Part shown: one piece after another, positions 42,938-47,675 of the stretch
How positions within the stretch are numbered: the first letter of the stretch is position 1
How the letters are laid out: every line of letters starts with the position of its first letter
From: Balneolaceae bacterium
GTDB taxonomy: Bacteria; Bacteroidota; Rhodothermia; Balneolales; Balneolaceae
Assembly: GCA_009711805.1 (NCBI GenBank)
Contig: VEMX01000063.1
Location: forward strand, 1-47,675
DNA length: 47,675 nt
Reading direction: 5' to 3'
The notes under the pieces: generated by a model
What the model saw: only the letters and a program-made list of their open reading frames with translations
The model's database searches: none
What the model was told of the DNA's origin: nothing
Program-made: the position numbers and the translations under genes

Positions 42938-44080
42938 ATGAAAAGAATAATGGGTTTAGCGTTCTTATTTATTGGGGGTTTTTTCCTTTCGTGTTCGTCG
43001 GGTAGTTTTGATCAGCAACTGGAAATAAGTGCTAGATCCACTGGCTTCAACTTTAAAGTTGATTCCATAGTCACAGTAACCATGAATCGATATGATATTC
43101 CCGGTTTAGCGGTAGGAATAGTGAAGAACGATTCGCTGTTATATGCCAGGGGATATGGGGTAAAACGGCTTGGTAGTACTGAAACCGTGTCAAGGCAGTC
43201 TGTCTTTCATACAGCATCAATAAGTAAAATTTTTACGGCGCAGGCTATTATCCATCTGGTTGAAGAAGACTTGTTAACCTTTGATGATAAAATAACCGAT
43301 TTATTAACTGAATTAGACTATGAAGATCAAAAGGTGGAAGAGATAACGGTCAGGCAACTTCTGAATCACACATCAGGTTTGCCTGATGTCAGAAGTTATA
43401 ATTGGGAAAACAATCACCAGGATCAAAACGCCCTGGGCGAGTATGTGGAAGGGATCAAGCTTCATTTAATCTCTGAGCCTTCATCCGCATATCATTACAG
43501 CAACTTGGGGTATAATATATTGGGATATATCATTGAAAAGGTATCTGGGCAGATATTCGAGGATTATTTAAAACAGCACATCCTAAATCCAGCCCGAATG
43601 TTCGACAGCGATTTCAGGTATTTTAACATAGCTGACTCATTAAAAACCTATCCGCACTCAAAAAGTACACTTCTTGGGAATATTTATACAAGAGAAGTGT
43701 ACCCGTATACCCGGGAGCATGCCCCAGGCAGCACATTAAATGCTTCAGCAAATGATCTTGCCCAATGGATGATTTATTTCATGAAAAAAGTGGATGATTC
43801 AACCTCAACAGACAGTTATAGAGATATGCTCAAACCATCTTTTGATGCTTATCCTGCTATCGGCTTGGGATTTCAGTTGTATGACATGGACACATTCAAG
43901 GCGGTAGGTCACTTTGGGGGGGATAAAGGTTTCAGAGGGTTTCTGATAATGATTCCGGATGAAAAAGCTGGAGTAGTGGTACTCGGAAACTGTGATTATG
44001 ATGAAGATTACCGTCAGGAAATAGCCAACCCCATCGCAAATCTCTTATTAAACTTGAATGCAGGAAACGAAAACCAATAA
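42938..44080 (+). CDS. Serine hydrolase of the class C beta-lactamase/penicillin-binding family (lipoprotein)
   Basis: About 380 residues from the ATG at 42938; an earlier in-frame ATG at 42896 would add 14 residues in front of the signal peptide. The lipobox is FLSCS. The catalytic motifs are S94-x-x-K97 in TASISKIFTAQ, Y-S-N in YHYSNLGYN and HFGGDKG near the C-terminus. These define a beta-lactamase-fold hydrolase; physiological substrates are usually small esters or D-amino acid peptides, and true beta-lactamase activity is not implied. It stands alone, 55 bp after a MITE-like element that may supply part of its upstream region. Confidence 0.85.
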   Translation: MKRIMGLAFLFIGGFFLSCSSGSFDQQLEISARSTGFNFKVDSIVTVTMNRYDIPGLAVGIVKNDSLLYARGYGVKRLGSTETVSRQSVFHTASISKIFTAQAIIHLVEEDLLTFDDKITDLLTELDYEDQKVEEITVRQLLNHTSGLPDVRSYNWENNHQDQNALGEYVEGIKLHLISEPSSAYHYSNLGYNILGYIIEKVSGQIFEDYLKQHILNPARMFDSDFRYFNIADSLKTYPHSKSTLLGNIYTREVYPYTREHAPGSTLNASANDLAQWMIYFMKKVDDSTSTDSYRDMLKPSFDAYPAIGLGFQLYDMDTFKAVGHFGGDKGFRGFLIMIPDEKAGVVVLGNCDYDEDYRQEIANPIANLLLNLNAGNENQ

Positions 44081-44356
44081 CACCTGGGAGTTGGTTAATG
44101 TGCCGTATTTGTGCTTTGGACAGGGATTGAGCTATTGAAGTGAAAAGGCAGAGATGAAAAATGAAAAATTATTACTGAACACACATTCCTAATTGAACCA
44201 TTCACTTTTCACCTGCTGGCCATGTTGTTCATTTAAGACCCTTCGCGATAAGGTTTGATTTGATACTCTCTCCAAATTCAGGCTATTGTATGTGATTCTT
44301 CATAAATTTAAATAAGAATGTTCCGATTTTGCTAATCTCTCATACTCATTATAAAA
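44081..44356. other. Non-coding gap with a dispersed repeat
   Basis: No gene. It is occupied mainly by repeat copy 3 (44122-44244). The remaining AT-rich stretch should carry the promoter of the Crp-like regulator. Confidence 0.55.
44122..44244 (+). repeat. Dispersed intergenic repeat, copy 3
   Basis: Best-preserved copy in the plus direction; it matches the reverse complement of 7329-7447 almost throughout. Its order is GGGATTGAG, CTATTGAAGTGAAAAGGCAG, ATGAAAAATGAAAAATTATT, ACTGAACACACATTCCTAAT, CATTCACTTTTCACCTGCTG and GCCATGTTGTTCATTTAAGA. Confidence 0.8.
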
Positions 44357-44929
44357 ATGGAAACAACTTTTAGTGATTACCTCAATTCTGCTATTATTTC
44401 CCTAAACGCTAAACAAACTCTTTTTAAGACAGGAGAATCTATTCGTTTTTTTTACTACATCGCCGGAGGGGGGATGAAATTGGAGCGTATTACAGAAGAA
44501 GGAAAAAAAGTAGTTACTTCGGTCTGTAAAAAACATCAATATTTGGCTGAACCCTCACTGTTCAATAATCACTATCATTGCGATGCTATAGCTACAGAGG
44601 ATTCCCGCTTATTACAATTTTCCAAAAATGAAGTTCTGGAAATACTGGAGCAGATCCCTCAGATTGCCCTTCAATTTTCACATCAGTTAGCAAAAGAGAT
44701 ACATTCTTTAAGGCAGCGACTTGAATTTATAAATGTATTGAATACAGAAAATAGAATCCTCAATTTCATCTCTATCAGAAGTAACAATAATCGTTTTTCT
44801 ATTCCAGGCTCTCTTAAAAATTTGGCTGCACAAGTAGGGTTAACACATGAAACTCTATACGGAAAGCTCTCGATACTGGAGCAAGAGGGCTCCATAAAGC
44901 GGGATGGGGAAATCATCCAAATTCTTTAG
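44357..44929 (+). CDS. Crp/Fnr-family transcriptional regulator
   Basis: A 190-residue protein with an N-terminal cyclic-nucleotide-binding-like beta roll (TLFKTGESIRFFYYIAGGG, then RLLQFSKNEVLEIL). A long dimer helix follows (QFSHQLAKEIHSLRQRLEF) and then a Crp-type HTH (GSLKNLAAQVGLTHETLYGK, with the recognition helix LTHETLYGKLSILEQEG). There are no Cys clusters for an Fe-S centre of the FNR type. The ligand is unknown. The gene for a Spy/CpxP-like protein lies 84 bp downstream and is a plausible target. Confidence 0.85.
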   Translation: METTFSDYLNSAIISLNAKQTLFKTGESIRFFYYIAGGGMKLERITEEGKKVVTSVCKKHQYLAEPSLFNNHYHCDAIATEDSRLLQFSKNEVLEILEQIPQIALQFSHQLAKEIHSLRQRLEFINVLNTENRILNFISIRSNNNRFSIPGSLKNLAAQVGLTHETLYGKLSILEQEGSIKRDGEIIQIL

Positions 44930-45013
44930 CCTCTGTGATCTGAATCATATGAAGTATTTGGGTAAGGCCGTATCTATGGGGAAATCAATTATCTCCTTAA
45001 TTAAACCATACCC

Positions 45014-45613
45014 ATGAATCGAATATACTGTTCTTTACTTATATTTTTAATGACCCCCTTCTATAGCAGCTTTGGCCAGGATGAGCACCACCATGCAAAG
45101 CATGAGGTGCAAGTTAATTCACAGCAATATGAAACCATCAAGAGCCTTAGTCAGCAGGATATACAGGAGTTGCTACAAGGAAAAGGGCGTGGATATGCCA
45201 AGGCAGCAGAATTAAATGGGATGCCAGGTCCCCGGCACGTACTTGATATGGAAGACCAAATAAAGCTGAACGATGACCAAAAAAAGCAAATCGAATTGCT
45301 ATTTGATGAGATGGAACAGGATGCCTCTGTTTTGGGAGCACAACTAATAACCCGGGAAAAATCATTAAACAAAGCTTTTGCAACTCAACAGGTCAATGAG
45401 GAAAAACTAAAACAATTGTTGCAGGATATAGCTCAAACAACTGCTGAACTGCGCTATACCCACCTTTATACACACCTCAAGACAGCCGATATATTATCTG
45501 ACGATCAAATAGATATTTATAATCGTTTGCGAAAGCATAAAAACGAAGATAAAGTCCACCAGGCATTACAAAAGCCTGATTCAGAAAGCTGTAAAAAGCA
45601 CAAAGACCATTAG
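45014..45613 (+). CDS. Spy/CpxP-like periplasmic protein with His-rich ends
   Basis: A 199-residue secreted protein with a signal peptide (about 1-21, ending SSFGQ). The mature protein begins with a His cluster (DEHHHAKHE) and ends with CKKHKDH, both possible metal ligands. The middle is all-helical with LNDDQKKQIELLFDEMEQDA and ILSDDQIDIYNRLRKHK, the LTxxQ-type pair of the Spy/CpxP/ZraP fold. Such proteins act as periplasmic chaperones or metal-stress sensors. It follows the Crp-like regulator in the same direction, so metal- or envelope-stress control is a reasonable guess. Confidence 0.75.
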   Translation: MNRIYCSLLIFLMTPFYSSFGQDEHHHAKHEVQVNSQQYETIKSLSQQDIQELLQGKGRGYAKAAELNGMPGPRHVLDMEDQIKLNDDQKKQIELLFDEMEQDASVLGAQLITREKSLNKAFATQQVNEEKLKQLLQDIAQTTAELRYTHLYTHLKTADILSDDQIDIYNRLRKHKNEDKVHQALQKPDSESCKKHKDH

Positions 45614-46392
45614 AAGTTGTAGTTGTTGCGAATATTCCCGGATAATCCCATAACTATAACATTACAGTATGAACTATTATCCCACGAAGTATAGAAAAAG
45701 GGGGCGAGCTTCGTTCCATTCCATGTCTCCCTCCTTGTTCGCAGCGGAGCAAGACCAGAGTGGGTTCAGTGATGGCAGGAAATATGGTTGCACAGAGAAA
45801 TCCACGGAGGGTTCTCAAACCTTGCACTACCGGTTAATTTGGGAGTGTAATCTAAACTTTGTGTGATTATTTGTTTATTTGAGGCCCTTCCCATGGTTAA
45901 GGCGATCTTACTTCTTTCCTCTGTCAGATAATTTTACGCTCAGGGTAATAGCTTTAGTTGACGGTTCAATCGGTACGAGTGGGGTGGTATTGGTGGCAAA
46001 CAAGCTTCGGTTCACGGCGGGGATTTGGAGACAGTAAATAATGCTCATTGCTTTTTACTTTTCGACCTCTCCCAACCCTCTCCTTCCCAAGGAGAGGGCT
46101 TTGGCCGGTGGACAAAGATCTACCCCAGAGTTGCTCCCGTTTATGCAGTTTTACTCTGGGTTTTCATCTCTGGCTTCTTCTCATTTTTCACATACCAACC
46201 ACTTCGTTCATTTGAACTCTTTTGGGCTATGCCGATAAAAACTTGGCTATTTTAAACTTTAACAAATAAGCAGCTGTTCTCTCCTTGATTCTTGGCCGGG
46301 CAACCTTATCTTTTCAGAGGTTTTAAACATCAGGGATGATCTGCTGTGCAGCAGGAGATTAGCTGACTAATTTTAATACAACACCTCGATTC
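45614..46392. other. 779-bp non-coding region
   Basis: No convincing gene. The hairpin CCCTCTCCTT-CCC-AAGGAGAGGG at 46076-46098 is flanked by CTCTCCCAAC, a common dispersed motif. GCACAGAGAAATCCACGGAG near 45790 resembles the CGCAGAG-type filler at 32719-32762. Small open frames across the region have no recognisable features. Confidence 0.5.
46076..46098. repeat. Hairpin repeat CCCTCTCCTT / AAGGAGAGGG
   Basis: Perfect 10-bp stem with a 3-nt loop and no following T run. I recall sequences of this sort as interspersed repeats in many genomes; a second copy is not present in the window. Confidence 0.55.
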
Positions 46393-47439
46393 ATGAAATT
46401 AATACAACTAACCGCCATTCTGTTTCTTTTTGTATTCACGGCATGTACCCCCGATTCTTCTACCATGGAAGATTCAACACCAGAAGCCCGGTTAAGTGGG
46501 ACAGAGCTGGAAAAAGATCTGCGTTTTCTGGCTTCCGATGAACTGAGAGGTCGCCGGGCCGGAATGCCTTCAGCCGAAGTAGCAGCCCGCTATATTGCCG
46601 AACAATTTCGCAGTGCCGGGGTGACAGGAGTTCCCGGTGCAGAAGATGGTTACTTTCAAACGGTTCCTCTGAATAACGGGAAGACCTCCCGAAATGTAAT
46701 CGGGATGATTGAAGGTACAGACCCTGAATTAAAAGATGAGTACATATTGCTTACTGCTCATTATGATCACGTTGGAGTACGCTCTCCACGGGGAGATAAT
46801 GGAAGTGATACCCCCGCCGACAGCATTTATAATGGTGCAAGAGATAACGGAATGGGAACCATAGCGGTGATCGCCGCCGCCCGTGCTTTTGCCAAAAAAG
46901 CACCAAAACGCTCCATTCTGTTGCTGGCGGTTACAGCCGAGGAAATGGGATTGGTGGGAAGCCGATATTATGCTGAGAACCCATTGATTCCCCATAACCA
47001 GGTGGTCTATAATTTGAATGTAGATACCGGCGGTTATTCTGATACTTCAATTGTAACGGTGGTAGGATTGGGACGCACCAGCGCTGATTCTCTTATCATA
47101 CAGGGAACCAAGCCTTTTGGTATCGAGCCTATTGCTGACCCTTCTCCCGGCGAAGGCCTCTTCGACCGTTCCGATAACGTAAATTTTGCCCGACAGGGAA
47201 TCCCGGCTCCGACTTTCTCTCCCGGATTTCGGGCTTTCTCCGATCCCGGCGTGGCCAACTACTATCACCAGCCGGCAGATGAAGCCGACGACATGGATTA
47301 CGACTACCTAACACGTTTTACCCAAGCCTATGTCCACACTGCCCGTATTATTGCCAATGCTGATGAAGCCCCTCACTGGATGCCCGGTGATAAATATGAG
47401 GAAGCGGCGAAGCAGCTGTATGGTGGAGGTAGCGAATAG
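46393..47439 (+). CDS. M28 family zinc aminopeptidase-like lipoprotein
   Basis: A 348-residue lipoprotein with lipobox FTACT (Cys at about residue 18). Residues about 30-320 match the M28 peptidase family (LRFLASDELRGRRAGMPSAE opening). The zinc ligands and catalytic residues are visible as TAHYDHVG (His, Asp), GARDNGMGT (Asp), AVTAEEMGLVGS (Glu-Glu), LNVDTGG (Asp) and YYHQPADE (His). It should cleave N-terminal residues or small peptides in the periplasm. It is monocistronic. Confidence 0.92.
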   Translation: MKLIQLTAILFLFVFTACTPDSSTMEDSTPEARLSGTELEKDLRFLASDELRGRRAGMPSAEVAARYIAEQFRSAGVTGVPGAEDGYFQTVPLNNGKTSRNVIGMIEGTDPELKDEYILLTAHYDHVGVRSPRGDNGSDTPADSIYNGARDNGMGTIAVIAAARAFAKKAPKRSILLLAVTAEEMGLVGSRYYAENPLIPHNQVVYNLNVDTGGYSDTSIVTVVGLGRTSADSLIIQGTKPFGIEPIADPSPGEGLFDRSDNVNFARQGIPAPTFSPGFRAFSDPGVANYYHQPADEADDMDYDYLTRFTQAYVHTARIIANADEAPHWMPGDKYEEAAKQLYGGGSE

Positions 47440-47489
47440 TTTTTAGGATTATTGCAGGTTATTGTGCCGTAGGTAGGTGATTAGTTATT

Positions 47490-47537
47490 ACGTATTGAAG
47501 TGAGAGGGGAAGTGAAACGTGAAAAGGCAGAAGTGAA
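47490..47537 (+). repeat. Partial copy 4 of the dispersed intergenic repeat
   Basis: GTATTGAAGTGAGAGGGGAA then GTGAAAAGGCAGAAGTGAAA share the opening words of copies 1-3. The remainder of the repeat is missing, and a transposase gene begins about 50 bp further on. Confidence 0.55.
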
Positions 47538-47588
47538 AAGAATCCGGGTGTCTATCTCTAGCATAGCTTGACCGCTTAACCCCAAGTT

Positions 47589-47675
47589 ATGAACAAGCGA
47601 AAACTAAACAAACACCGTTATTTTAGCGAACAAATCCGTCGTAAAGCCGTCAAGGAATTTCGTAGCGGAACCTAT
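47589..47675 (+). CDS. Start of an insertion-sequence transposase OrfA (cut by the window edge)
   Basis: The first 29 codons read MNKRKLNKHRYFSEQIRRKA followed by VKEFRSGTY, which resembles the N-terminus of IS3-type or related OrfA helix-turn-helix proteins, where a basic start is followed by 'xIRRKAVKExxxG'. The rest lies beyond the window. AACCCCAAGTT precedes the ATG with no clear Shine-Dalgarno. The family call is provisional. Confidence 0.5.
   Translation, partial: MNKRKLNKHRYFSEQIRRKAVKEFRSGTY

Noticed and set aside
45669-45866. 65-residue open frame on the plus strand
   Set aside because: No signal, domain or ribosome binding site; composition looks like repeat-derived intergenic DNA.

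Overview
The window looks like a chromosomal segment of a Gram-negative member of the Bacteroidota/Balneolota (FCB) lineage, most like a marine or halophilic Balneolales relative. This is inferred from a TonB-dependent receptor with an N-terminal carboxypeptidase-regulatory domain, many lipoproteins with a Cys lipobox, ATP-dependent PEP carboxykinase, a non-luminescent LuxE/LuxC pair, 6-bladed beta-propeller proteins with a GRGPGE signature and moderate GC with AT-rich islands. I saw no rRNA, tRNA or CRISPR array.

Layout. 0.3-4.8 kb: TonB receptor plus SGNH esterase lipoprotein, closed by a terminator. 5-6.8 kb: grpE-dnaJ chaperone operon. 6.8-10.5 kb: YbjQ-family protein, RRM RNA-binding protein, a DUF4386-like membrane protein and purK-purE. 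10.7-16 kb: prfA, a CBM9-like/GHL10-like lipoprotein pair and pckA. 16.4-26.4 kb: a long plus-strand run, aguB-aguA and then gatB, a thioredoxin-like lipoprotein, tpiA, purD, an NHL/propeller protein, luxE-like and luxC-like, with most gaps under 40 bp. 26.8-31.2 kb: DUF885 peptidase-like protein and leuS, divergent. 31.2-40.1 kb: an accessory, repeat-rich, AT-richer island with a RelE/ParE-type toxin-antitoxin pair, decayed repeats and an IS3 OrfA relic. It also holds two opposed clusters of small six-cysteine exported peptides with beta-propeller proteins, a thioredoxin-like protein, a stand-alone LuxR-type HTH and a DUF3738-like lipoprotein. 40.2-47.7 kb: intact gltA, a membrane HExxH protein, two MITE-like elements, a serine hydrolase, a Crp/Fnr regulator with a Spy/CpxP-like protein, an M28 peptidase and the start of a transposase at the edge.

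Most genes outside the island are housekeeping: purine synthesis (purE, purK, purD), glycolysis/gluconeogenesis/TCA (tpiA, pckA, gltA), translation (prfA, gatB, leuS), protein folding (grpE, dnaJ) and agmatine to putrescine conversion (aguA, aguB).

The most unusual part is 33.1-39.8 kb. Three secreted six-Cys peptides are each next to, or one gene away from, a beta-propeller protein. A (TA)13 tract sits directly upstream of the thioredoxin-like gene. The right end of the island is flanked by a 314-bp perfect duplication of the gltA 3' end, whose truncated copy is fused in frame to a fragment of a Cys-rich peptide gene. Several dispersed intergenic repeat families, including a 169-bp foldback element with a clear 8-bp target duplication, fill the longer non-coding gaps.
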